From: Pohlia nutans
Taxonomy: Eukaryota > Streptophyta > Bryopsida > Bryales > Mniaceae
Direction of reading: 5' to 3'
Assembly: GCA_022496805.1 (NCBI GenBank)
Contig: CM040091.1
Location: 15,738,336-15,802,335, forward strand
DNA: 64,000 nt
Part shown: piece by piece, positions 12,567-23,400 of the stretch
How the letters are laid out: the number at the start of each line of letters is the position of its first letter
How positions within the stretch are numbered: position 1 is the stretch's first letter
Position numbers and translations under genes: made by a program
The notes under the pieces: generated by a model
Databases searched by the model: none
Told to the model about the DNA's origin: nothing
The model's input: the letters and a program-made list of their open reading frames with translations, nothing else

Positions 12567-13199
12567 AAACAGGAGCTCTTGGAAGTAGCAGACCAGGGGT
12601 TGCAGTGTCTTGCTTTGCAGAGTAATGTCAACGAGGGGGAGGACTCTGCAGCGAAAGTTGTTGACAGGCAAGTCACTGAAGGAGTGAGCTTCAAAACCAA
12701 TGGCAATACTGGTGAGAAAATTGCTGTGAAGGAGTTGGAAAACACGGAGGCGAAAGACGAAGAAATTGATGTTTTTGTGGAGCAGGATCAGGCTAATAAA
12801 CTCGAGCTGGAAGACGAAGGAACGCATAGGCTCTTTAAGTTGCAACAACCACTGGAAGTTCAAGACGAAGACGAGAAGTTTTTCATCGTTCAGTCATTAG
12901 ATGACAAGGAAACAGACCAGGATCGAGTGATCGCTTTGATGAAAAACCAGGACCTGAAGAGGGATGGGGGCTCTAGCGATTACGATGATATCATAGACAT
13001 GTTTAGGGATATAGAGATAGAGGACTTGGAAGCTGAAAAGGAAAACGTTGGTGGGAATAATGGTACTGACGTTGAGAAATTCCTGCGGGACAACAATCCC
13101 TTGTTGTCAAAGATTCATTACAGAGGTGACCACAAGAAACTCCAAGACACAAGCAACGTGGATTCCTGCTTAGAAACCTACGAAGAGATCATCATCTAG
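12567..13199 (+). CDS. Acidic open frame of unknown function, possible terminal exon
   Basis: I do not recognise this protein. About 210 codons stay open to a TAG at 13199. The translation is strongly acidic (runs such as EAKDEEIDVF, LEDEG, QDEDEKFF, SDYDDIIDMFRDIEIEDLEAE) with balanced composition, unlike the AT-noise frames nearby. No in-frame ATG lies at the left end: the frame opens just after a stop at 12555-12557. A consensus acceptor (AAACAG, ending 12566) precedes GAGCTCTTGG, so it may be a 3' exon of a gene whose upstream exons I cannot find. It begins about 500 bp past the MOB1 stop on the same strand. A decayed gene fragment is an alternative. Confidence 0.4.
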   Translation, partial: KQELLEVADQGLQCLALQSNVNEGEDSAAKVVDRQVTEGVSFKTNGNTGEKIAVKELENTEAKDEEIDVFVEQDQANKLELEDEGTHRLFKLQQPLEVQDEDEKFFIVQSLDDKETDQDRVIALMKNQDLKRDGGSSDYDDIIDMFRDIEIEDLEAEKENVGGNNGTDVEKFLRDNNPLLSKIHYRGDHKKLQDTSNVDSCLETYEEIII

Positions 13200-14426
13200 C
13201 TGCTGTTACGTCGAGTCAAAAACATGTCGGCAAACTCCGTAATCGTCATCCTTCTTGGTAAGTGCAAGTTTGATCATGTACAATTTGCAAGTAGGCTTGT
13301 TAATCCTTTTTAAGCAGGCTTCTCAATTCTTGTAAGTAGGCTTGTCAATGTCAATTGAACCTTTCATCCTGTCTTGAAAACAACCTCTTCAGTGCCCAGG
13401 AAATATTTGAGAAAAGTCTCTTTTCCTTTAGAACCCCTAGCCAACTGGTTACCCCTTGATTTATTGCAGTTATCCCACCTAAGGTAAAGCACCCTCTTTG
13501 TGCCATGTGACTATTTGTGCCATGTGAATAAATTTGATACATACACTACGGGTTTATAGAGTGATTTCTAAATTGTGGCACACAAATCTTTTTCTAACTG
13601 TAAATAGAAAAACTCCTCAAATTGGACTGGTTTTGGCTTTAAGTTTGAATTAGTAATTTGAGATGCTGTTACACTACATTGAAAAGATTGTTCAGTATGG
13701 TCTAAGGTATTATTGAATATCACCTGTGAAGGTGGCGTTATAGCATTTACGATGTGCAGTGGTTGTGTTGCTAGATGAGACATACTAATTTCCATGCTTG
13801 CCAACTAATGATTTGATACTAAAGAACCATTTTGGTGTAGCAGTCAGATCTTCCCGGATGTTGTTGGCGTGATTTGTGAATTCCCTGACAGATGAAAATG
13901 GTACATTAGAAGGGGAGATTGGAGACAGGCTTTTGGGCATGTGAGGTGGGTGGGTTCTAGAATTTGTCAGAGGTAACAGATATGCATTGTCCTTGACGTG
14001 AGAAACAGCCTTTAGGGCACAAAGAATTGTGAACTCAGAGTCGTTTTACGTATGAAGTCAACCCTGTTTTGATGTGTCAGAGGCCAGAGTTTTGAAACCA
14101 TTTCTTTATTGGCTCTGACGTTTAGGGAAGAGGCATTGCATGGACATTCGTTTTTTGGGTTACGGTTGGTTGTCCTGTTACCAACCACTGCCCCAAAACC
14201 AATCACCCTAATTTCTAGATTTTTAAAGGGAAGATGTACCTCATTTGTACATTAGAGCATGTGATCGGTTTTAAGTAAACCTATGACTTTCACTTTGAAA
14301 ATTTGTACTTATTCAAATAATTATCAAAAAAATTAAGTTAAATATGAAAACTTCATAATTTCTTATTGCTAAAAGAGGAAAATACTCAAAATATCAATTC
14401 ATCTATCCCATGTATAGTGAATGTCT
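13200..14426. other. Intergenic, nothing identified
   Basis: Moderate-GC single-copy-looking DNA with short direct repeats of GTAGGCTTGTC near 13290-13340. I see no gene, hairpin or mobile element ends. Confidence 0.5.
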
Positions 14427-15463
14427 TAACCCTTTAGTGCCCAGGGTACTGTAGCTCAAAGCCCTGGATTTCAGTAGATTTTTCCACTGTGGTTGAGACT
14501 ACCAAAAATAGAATGGGTTAACCCTTAAAGGTCTGAGAGTGCCACAGCGGCCACGTACATCAGCCTATACATCTGTGTATTTGAGCACGATTGTATTCAT
14601 ATGCTGAAACAACATTCAAATGAATGCAATAATTGACAAATTATCTATCTAATGGTATATGTGTTGACATGTTTGTGTACATAGTACAATATGAAATACA
14701 CCACATACGGTGACCGTATATACGGTTTCCAAGGGACGTTTAGGGGTTAAATTAGAAAGTAATCGTACAATTCTATTCTCAACTCGAGAGCACACATTCT
14801 ATTAAAATTTGAGAATCATCCGATGGTGGGATCGGAAGATTATAGTATGTATTTGAACTGTATAATGCACACTCAAAAACGAGATTTTGGGGGGTGTGTG
14901 ACTTCAAAGTTAAATATAATTTGAGGTAAATTTTCAAAAATAAAAGCAAAGAAGTTCAGCTATGTCCTATTTCAACACCTCTCTGTTGCAATCTTTCATA
15001 TCAAAAATAGACTCACATAATTATTGTGAGATTTATAAGTGAAAGAGACTTGTCCATGTACAATTTAGAACAAAATTTTATACGTTGAAAATTGACAGGA
15101 GTGGGTATATTAGTCAAGATCGGATTACACGCACTAATGGAAGATGAAGAAGAGAACACAATCCAAAAAAATAAAACAAGATAACAAACTTCCAAACACA
15201 AGAAATACTACACAATACATATGTTGTATTTGTAAGTATTTACTGTATTTTCAAGTATTTGCAGTATTTTCGCGTTCTGTTGATAGGTATTTTGATAGTT
15301 GTACAATTCCAAATTGAAAATTTCTTTTTCTGGAAGGTGCGTAATGTATGTGGGCAAATCTGAACTTCAAAACTGAAGTTCGAATTCTTCACGGATTCTC
15401 TGCTATTTACATTTCGGACGTTGTAGTGACCATAATGTGGTCAGCTGGGCACTACAGGGTTAA
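14427..15463. mobile_element. TTAA element, subfamily CCCTTTAGTGCCC, with nested copy
   Basis: It starts TTAACCCTTTAGTGCCCAGG and ends GGGCACTACAGGGTTAA. The interior aligns along its length with 21741-22458, including AGAATCATCC, GATTATAGTATGT and CACCTCTCTGTTGC blocks. It is interrupted at 14518-14750 by a second TTAA element that the other copy lacks. Confidence 0.8.
14518..14750. mobile_element. TTAA-flanked MITE nested in another TTAA element
   Basis: It runs TTAACCCTTAAAGGTCTGAG to GGGACGTTTAGGGGTTAA, 233 bp. At the homologous point in the 21741-22458 copy (near 21834) there is a single TTAA between TAGAATGG and ACTAAAAAG. Filled site versus empty site proves that TTAA is the duplicated target and that the element proper begins CCC. 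Confidence 0.92.
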
Positions 15464-15504
15464 CTGATCGGTTTTAGGTGCCTCAACCTTAAATACTATT
15501 TTAG

Positions 15505-15645
15505 TGCAAAAAGTGTCGCTTGCTCTTCAAATGTGCAATACCACTCACATGAGGGTCATTTGAGGACTAGAGAGAATTTTCATTTTTAAGCACCCTCTGT
15601 GAGGGATATTGCACATTTGCCTTACAAGCATTCTTTTTGTACACT
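15505..15645. repeat. Foldback hairpin, ~140 bp
   Basis: CAAATGTGCAATACC near 15527 is inverted as GGATATTGCACATTTG near 15601. The pairing continues outward through CTTGC/CAAGC and AAAAAG/CTTTTT. It is a short foldback element or a small-RNA hairpin, and no target duplication is evident. Confidence 0.6.
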
Positions 15646-16085
15646 CTACGAGCGGTATTAGAAAAGTGAATTCCATTATAAACCCTAATTGACAACATAC
15701 ATTGCTTATTGTGCTCATTCCGATTGGGAAGTACCCATGTTTTCATTTCTCAAAAAGAGACATGGTCTCTTCGTTGCTCATCCTACATTTCATGGCCCAA
15801 CAACTTGAATTTTCTCACTTTCTAGTTCCAAAAGCGGCGTGGGAGCCTTATGGCCCTTTAGAGGTTAAGGCTAATATGGACTAAAATTTGAGTGAATCGA
15901 GCTCTAGAAAAAACAAGCCCAACTTCATATATAAAGGGCCTTTTAAAATGAAAAAAAACCACAATTCAGTGCACTAAGGTAGGATGCTTCATTTGGTAAG
16001 AATGGATGCTATGATGGATGTTAATGAATATATTGGAAGGGATAGACCTTGTGGAGAGTAAGTTACCAAGTTACTCTCTCAACCC

Positions 16086-16661
16086 TTAACCCCTAATTGT
16101 CAAGCAGGCGTTTTTGGCCTGATGTACAAATTTCATCCGTATTTTCTCATCCGTCATGCACTTTTTGTGGTGTGATTTTTTTACTGAATTTTTTATGGAA
16201 AGTTAGCTTCATGTATGTGTGATTCGATCGAAAAGGAAATAATTTTTGAAAAAATTATGCCTCATTTTGTGTTGTAGTGTTTCACCAAAAATCTTGAAGA
16301 TTTTGGTCTAAAAGTGTTCTTGAAAAAAAAAACTAATAAAATCAAGCATCCAAAAAATCCCCAAAAATCACTACACCTAAAGTACTACATTATAACCCAT
16401 CACAACAAATTTCATCCACATATTGTCAATATCTTATTTGTAATTGAATTACAAAATATTTTTTTATTTTATGTTTCAAAATTTATAGAAAACGATTAGT
16501 GATAGCAGTCATAGATCTAACCGTATAGATAGAATCTAAAATTCAAAATGTATAACTTTTATTCATACATCAAGTTCTAAATATTCATATTAATTGCATT
16601 TTATAATGCATCTTTGCAAAACTGCCTAAACTGGACATAGGTGAGGTCGTTTAGGGGTTAA
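16086..16661. mobile_element. TTAA element, subfamily with TTTTGGCC subterminus
   Basis: It starts TTAACCCCTAATTGTC and ends GTCGTTTAGGGGTTAA, 576 bp. It aligns with 43638-44498 across its length (shared CACAACAAATTTCAT, CTAACCGTATAGATAGAATC and GCATTTTATAATGCATC). It provides the empty site for the insertion at 44161-44433. Confidence 0.85.
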
Positions 16662-16946
16662 ATGTTACGTCTGGGTTTGACGGAATGGATGTTGTGATGG
16701 ATGTCAATACCCTACTCGATTTTTTTTAAGGACACCCTGCTCTAAGTTTTGGATGGCCTGGTCACATTTTTCACAAGCATTTCAAATTTAAATTATATGT
16801 CAAAAGAGTCACATTATATAGTGGTGTAGAAATTAAACATTTATATGAGTGCGGGTTTCGCATTTAGTGAGTGAAGTAAAAATCTGTTGAATCCTAAATG
16901 TGACAGCCTTTCATACTACACTACTTTATTCATGCGTTCTCAAAAT

Positions 16947-17539
16947 CAAACCCTAAAGGACCACAACTATGTTTTTTTCCAAACACTCCAAAGTTACTTA
17001 AAACATTCCTTCTCAAAAAAAGGTATATAGTTTCAGTCTAAAACCTTTTTAACCAATTCAACCGTAGGATTTTTCAACCAACTTAAATTTATTAGCATTT
17101 ACAAATTTCCAATCGTTGAAGATTCTTCAATAGTGAGATTATAAGGCTTATAAGCCACAAAGTCGACTTCACCTTTTTTTGGACCCCCCGTTCGAGTTTG
17201 AAACTTTTGGAAAAGGCCCAAAATGCAAAATTTAATCTTAGGTTTAGTAAAATGAATTTGGCAGTCGTGTGTATGGGGGTGTAAGCTCATTTTGAGCAAA
17301 AATTCATATGTGTTGCTCATTGTATACAAAATTTTAAGGAACTGCCTATAATTTTGTTTTTTCACCGTTGCATGATTGTATCTTTTAATCTATACATCAC
17401 CTACGTACGCAAATTACCATCCCATCTTTGTTTTAAAAAGAAAAACCACCACCAAAAATCTTTGAAATCAAAATGAGAACTAATTTCACACTGAGTTGAA
17501 GGAACTTGAAAAATCAACCTTGGTCCTTTAGGGGGTTAA
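16947..17539. mobile_element. TTAA element with one mutated end
   Basis: The left end reads CAAACCCTAAAGGACCA and the right TGGTCCTTTAGGGGGTTAA. The inverted match over CCCTAAAGGACCA is good, but the left TTAA has become CAAA. About 593 bp, non-coding. Confidence 0.65.
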
Positions 17540-18599
17540 TGAAATTTAGATTTTTTTTTTTGTCATTGCAACTTTCTATTGTGCATCCAATGTTTGAAGT
17601 GTCAAACTACACCATAAAAATGTGTTGGTGCAAGTGTGAGTTGAAAAACCTCGTATAGGAAGTTGTGATGATTAATATTAACTATTGAGTCATTGGGGTA
17701 CCAACACATGGTTGGATAAATACTTTCACTGGATACGAGAGACACCCTAGGAAAAGTTGGATGTCAAAAAGGCACTCTCAAAAAACATGTGATGTCCTTG
17801 TGGACACCGTATTTTGAAATTGGATATGAAATTGGATATTGTGAAACACCTTTTACTACAAAATACACTCCACAAGGTATCAATTGTATGGCTTGATACA
17901 CCTTATGGAAAATGCCATATTAAACTCTCACTTGTCAATGAATGTTTATCCTGTGTCTTGCAATGATTCGAGGATTTGCTACAATGATTTGGGAATAGTG
18001 GCCAGATTCTAAGGTGTTGCAGAGAAGAGCTAAAGAACCTTATGTTCATGAGAAATACTAAGTCTTACTACATTGAATAGGGGTCTTAAGGGGACCCATG
18101 ATACTAATCTATTGACATTTCACACTATATAAATATTTACCATTTCCGTACAAAAACACGGTAACTTCATTTTTATTTTTTGACACATATAGTTAGACAA
18201 TCACAAGGTTTTTACTTTTTTATTTTTTTATTTTTTTGGCTTTGTACTGCTATTTATCTTGTAATATAACCACGATGTATTGTCTTTGACTACACTTGGT
18301 TTTTTGCACTTAAACAATACTAGCTTTGGCTTGCTTTAATTTAGCGCCATATGACTATCAAGTTAATAGACCAAAGTTGCTTGGCCTTCTTCCAACCATG
18401 TCACTAACTTACCTAAGTAGTTGAGTTTTCTACCGAGTTAGTGATTGTTGTGATTATGTTGGCTCTAAAATCCCTCCGCTCCCTTCCTACTCAAACAATT
18501 AATTATTCTAGCCTGATTAAGGGGGTTTTGAATTCTTACCTAAGTTTATTAAATGGCCGCCTCGGGGTTGGTGCCTTCAAGGCCAGCCTGCATGCGTGC
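17540..18599. other. Intergenic, nothing identified
   Basis: AT-rich DNA with a short simple-sequence T/A run near 18210-18235. I see no coding or mobile-element signature. Confidence 0.5.
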
Positions 18600-19130
18600 A
18601 TGCATGCACCAGCGAGCCTTTTTAAACCCTCGCCTAGCCTGCAATCCTCACAGTCTTTAGCCGATCCATGGCTCCTTCGTCACTGTGAGTTTCTTGCTCT
18701 TCTTCACTGAGGGTTTCTTGCCCTTGGTAATTGCGTCTTGTGCTTGGCGACGTTGTGTGAGGGGAGTGCCGGAGTTATAGTAATTCTGGACTGGGATTTC
18801 GAAAGCTGTTTGGACAAGCCTACACTGCTCTTCAACATGGAGGGTTCGCCTTTATCGAGCCAGGTTCATGAAGTTTTGTGATTTGATTGACGATCTATGC
18901 TTTTCTTGCTTTATTGTATGTTGATTTTGGTTCATGGACTTGTGATTGCAATAACACGCTGAAGCTACCTAAAGACACCTCGTATGCGCATTCTAACCCC
19001 CGTTTGTGGCGTTGGATTGTATGGGTACAGGTGAGGGTGGCTTCCTTTTGTTCTTTCCTTATGATTCTACAACAAATTGCGCAAGAATTGTGGAAGAATG
19101 GTTTCTTCCCTTTAAGCTTTTAGGAATCGT
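18600..19130 (+). other. Gene-like fragment, possible dead or captured 5' end
   Basis: A GC-richer block stands out from its surroundings. TTTTTAAACCC is followed by CCGATCC and an ATG opening MAPSSL, then a possible donor (CTG|GTGAGT-like, near 18683). Near 18790-18860 a frame reads GLGFRKLFGQAYTALQHGG and ends at a CCAG|GTTCAT donor-like site. I cannot assign a family or build a complete gene. It could be a pseudogene fragment or the start of a gene with very short exons. Confidence 0.25.
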
Positions 19131-19587
19131 CATTTACAATGTGCTTTTATGTAGAGCTTTTGTGACTCTTTTGTAATGCTTTTTGTACCTTTTATGCAAA
19201 GCTTCTGTCTATTGTGTTTAGAACCTGGTTGCTCAATTACTTGTATATCTCAGTTCATGAAAGGCTTATATTGAGCTTTTTTGATTTTTGTCTTTAAAAA
19301 GCCTTGTCTTGATACGTTTATGCTTTGGAAGCTCCATGCTTTGCACTGCTTTATACTAGTTTTATTCCTTGCGAGCCTAATATAGCTTAGTTTAGATAAA
19401 GACTTTGAATTAATATGCTCTAAAAGGAGATGTTCCGAAAAAGCGCTTTTTTTTTTTGCCAATTGGTAGACCTTTACTTTATTTTATTTTACCGCATGAT
19501 AAATATACCACCTCATGTACGCACCAAGGCACTAGCACTCGCCGGCTGCACCCTAGGTTGGAACTTTGTGAGTTAGATGTAGTAAAT

Positions 19588-19735
19588 GAAAAGGCCAAGA
19601 TGTTGAATGAAATAACATGATGCATGAAAGATTTCAAGAAAGGCCAAGATGTTGAATGAAATAACATGATGCATGAAAGATTTCAAGAAAGGCCAATATG
19701 TTGAATGAAAAAAATAGAATATATGAAAAAACAAT
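19588..19735. repeat. 49-bp tandem repeat, nearly 3 copies
   Basis: AAGGCCAAGATGTTGAATGA recurs at about 19591, 19640 and 19689. The first two units are identical over their length and the third diverges after its first half. Confidence 0.9.
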
Positions 19736-19883
19736 GAAATAAAAAAATAAAAAATAAGAGATCAAAAAGCCACCTCATTCACATGCATGGTAGCTTTGTA
19801 GCTAAAATTATATGACTTAACAACCAAAATAAAACCATCGTCATCATTATTTTAATAATATAATATAATAATTATATATATAT

Positions 19884-20069
19884 GGGTGATGGCTTGATAT
19901 GGGTACACCTTCAAAAATAGTGTGATTTTCAAGAAATATCCTTTGGGTCAGAAAAAAATTGAAAAATTACAAAAATTAAAGGGTGTTGTAGGCACCATAA
20001 CTACAATTATATACATAGTGTTAAAGATGGAATTTCTAGCACACATAAAATGAATTAAACATAAGTCAT
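19884..20069 (-). mobile_element. Family M MITE, truncated copy M1
   Basis: One terminus (GGGTGATGGCTTGATATGGG) and about 185 bp of the interior match family M in reverse orientation: AAAATAGTGTGATTTTC, CACCATAACTACAA and AAATGAATTAAACATAAGTCA. The other terminus is missing where the match stops at AAGTCA. Confidence 0.75.
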
Positions 20070-21740
20070 TCCCTATGTATATATGTTTGGACAACAAATG
20101 GAAGAAAATTTCATTGCAAGAGGCCTTCAGTCGGTTGCCAAAATTTTCAAACTTGGGAATCTGCAGTGAGCAGTGCCTGTGCTTATTGCATTGCATATTT
20201 GCATCTGGATTTTGCATCATGACTTCTTACAATGAGAGTACAATCTGAGTGCTTCAGACAAGGTTGTCACTCTGTCATTGAGACCAGTGAGAGTGGCAGA
20301 CGCGTATTAGCACGTACTATATCCGCGGACGGACAGACGGACCTTTTCACATTATGGCACTGATCCACCAGCTCTAGGGGCTTTTTAATCATTCCAGATT
20401 TCAAATTACATAATATTCTTCATACGTTGCTAATCACACCTTTTACACTGTAGAGAAGCTGCTAATAAAATAATTCAACTCTCCAACCTCTTTGCTTGAA
20501 TCAACTCAAGTTAAAAAAAAATCCTCTGATCCCCTAAAAGATGCTTCAGATTCCAAGGCGAGCATCATTGCTGCTCAAAAAATCTTATGAAACTACAATT
20601 TAAACTTTACTTCAATTTTATATCACATTAGTTAAGGTCTGTATACTATGGTAGAGGCACCATGAACTGCGAAGTGAAGAGAAAAGATTTAGCTATACAT
20701 TTGCTAATGTTATAACTAGGGAGGAAAATTTCTCCTAAGGAGAGAAAGAGGCCATGAATAATGCATATTTTTTCGTCCAATGATACACATTTTCAAAGAA
20801 AAAAGTAAGTCGGCGCTCCTAAGTGTTGAATAGGCTTGCCTATAACATTTTTTTTGAGGTACTCATTCCTAAACGTTTGTTTACCCGTTCAAAACAGTGA
20901 AGTACTTGTTCAAATATTGTGAATACATGAACTTAGAAAAAAAATTCTAAGGTGCAATGAAATAGCAATGATTGGATACACTAATAAAATTTGAACGAGA
21001 TAAAAAATAAATTGTTGCAATAGGTCAAGGAAGTCTAGATCGTCGTTCAGGGTGCAATCACGAGTCGAGGTGCCTCTACATTATTGTGGTTACACTTCAA
21101 ACCTTGTAGGAAATTTGCTGACACAAACACATGAAGTCATGAACTTACGTGAACATACAGAATGTACTGCACTACCTTACAGGTGATATTTAAGTTAGAG
21201 CAGGTCGAGGGTCTCCATCCCTGTCAAACGTCTGTTGACTGTCTTCATTTTCACTGCCAATTCACACATGCTAATGGCCAATGTCTAGTACATTGCACTT
21301 CAATCTTAGATTAGATGTAGTAGCACCAGCCACTTAATGTGCCATGTGTGTGAACGACCCACCGCACAACATGTCACTTTCCAGTTTTCACCAGCTTCTA
21401 GATACCATCGTCCTCATTTTCCTATTCCTTTTTCGTCTCAGATTTTTGTCAATTTTCTTCTACAAATGCCGGCATAACGTTTGGCTTCAGCCCCTTACCA
21501 AAATGGGTAATTTACATTAGAGGAGAGAAATTTCAGAGAAATTGGTGTTCTCGGTTTTTAGGCCTCCCATTGGGTGAAATTTGTCTCCTCACGGCTTCTC
21601 GCCTCTAGTGTAAAGAGGCCCATAGGAATATGTTTTCAATTCTTGCATACACCGGTGGATTAGCGATGGTTCTTGAGACCTAATTTCTTATCTTCTAACA
21701 CCTATCACCAACTTGATCGGCCTCTCATGGATGCTTGCCC
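20070..21740. other. Intergenic, nothing identified
   Basis: Mixed-composition DNA. A GC-richer block with ACGCGT and CCGCGGAC lies near 20300-20345. I find no gene or element ends that I can support. Confidence 0.5.
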
Positions 21741-22458
21741 TTAACCCTTTAGTGCCTAGGGTACTGTCGCTTTGTGCATTGGATTTTAGTAAATTTTTAC
21801 CACCGTGATTGATACTATTAGTAATAGAATGGATTAAACTAAAAAGTAACCATACAATTGTATTTTCAATTGGAGTGGAGACAATGTGCCAAAATTAGAG
21901 AATCATTCCATGGTGGAATTGCAAGATTATAATGTGTCTTTGAACCATATAATGCGCATTCAAAAATGAGATTTTGGAGGGTGTGAGTGACTTCCAAAGT
22001 TAAATAGAATTTGGTTTAAATTATCAAAAATGAAAGTAAAGAAGTGCAACAATGAATTATGTCAACACCTCTCCGTTGCAACTTTTCATATGAAGAATAG
22101 ACTCATAGAAACTCCGGTCCTCTTTCGAGGTTGGCGTGAAGAAAGTGTCCGTTCGTAATGTCAATGATCCACGGTCCACCGGACAAAGGGCCATTGGAAC
22201 AAATAGACTCACACATATAATTATAGTGAGTTTTATAAGTGAGAGTGACTTAACCATATACATTTTAGGAATTTATACCGCATAGTAGAAAGGAGTTTAT
22301 TCATTTATTCGTTAAAAATTGAAGGGAGCTGGTACATTGATCAAGATTAGAATACATACACTACTAGGACTTGAACAAGAGAACACATTCCAAAAACATC
22401 AAAACAAAATAACAAACTTCCAAACACAAGTGGTCAGCTAGGCACTCTAAACGGGTTA
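21741..22458. mobile_element. TTAA element, second copy of the 14427-15463 subfamily
   Basis: It starts TTAACCCTTTAGTGCCTAGG. The right end is decayed (GGCACTCTAAACGGGTTAC) and abuts the next TTAACCCC end at 22460. This copy lacks the nested TTAA element of the first but has gained the SINE-like copy S3 at 22106-22201. Each copy therefore serves as the other's empty site. Confidence 0.8.
22106..22201 (-). mobile_element. SINE-like repeat copy S3 with 10-bp target duplication
   Basis: This is 96 bp between two copies of AATAGACTCA (22096-22105 and 22202-22211). The homologous element at 14427-15463 has the uninterrupted site (AAAATAGACTCACATAATT). It is 5'-truncated relative to S1 and S5 on the minus strand. 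Confidence 0.85.
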
Positions 22459-22459
22459 C

Positions 22460-23400
22460 TTAACCCCTAAAGGCCCTTAAAAGCCAAAATGGCTTTTTGC
22501 TGTTTCGGGCAGCCTAGATGACGGGTTTAACTTTAGTATTTTGGGTTAAACTTTGGTGTGGGAGTGGTAATACATACATACTATATGTGGTAAAATTTGG
22601 GCAGCCAAATTCAAGTTTTAGAATTTTATTATGCAAAATTTTGTTTTCAAGCCCAACTGGGGCAGCAAAAAAAAATAAAAAAATTAGTGTTTTTTTGAAT
22701 TTTTTTTTTGGAAATATGTTTATAATATTACTACTACACACATTTAAAAAAAATCCAAGTTGAAAGTTTTAACAATTTTACATGGGCAGCCTTCAAAATT
22801 TACAAGAGCAAGCTTCAAAGTTTTTGTAATTTTACATTTTTTTCTTTCAAAAATTGTCAAAATTTGAGATTTAGGAATTTTTCGATTTTTTTTTTTCTAA
22901 AATTCACAAACTCATAGATGTAACTTCTCACCGTTCACTTTTTTACTAAACCAAAAACCTTTAACGTTATTCAAGTTTTACCATATTGTGGTTTTTGAAC
23001 CTTCTTCTGGAAAATAATTTGCATGAAGGCCAAAAAAGCATAATGAGTCTCTAAAATTTTGCATGGAGGTGCCTAACTTATTTACCTACATGGAAAAAAA
23101 TATGAGCAAAATGTTTGGGGTAATAATCATCAAGTCCCCCTTTGCACCATTTAGACTATGCCTTTTGGATAAAGCCCAAAAAAACTTTTGAATCAACTTT
23201 GAATGTTATAAACTCACAAATGGTAAAGATCCAACGGTTGATTTTTTACATGGTGTTAGTGCAAGTAGTTGGGTTGAAGATCTTACGGTTGGAAGTACAA
23301 AAAAAGTTAAAACATATTGAAACATACATCAACTTCCACAAGGTGCTCAAAAATCGCAGTTTTTGGTTTTTGAGGTCCCAAAACACCTTGGGCCTTTAAC
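22460..23400. other. AT-rich repeat-like region starting at a TTAACCCC end
   Basis: It opens TTAACCCCTAAAGGCCC followed by a small hairpin (AAAAGCCAAAATGGCTTTTT), typical of TTAA elements. A matching right terminus is not clear: GGGCCTTTAAC near 23390 is one candidate and GGGTTTAA near 22523 another. GGGCAGCC occurs several times inside. No gene is visible. Confidence 0.45.
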
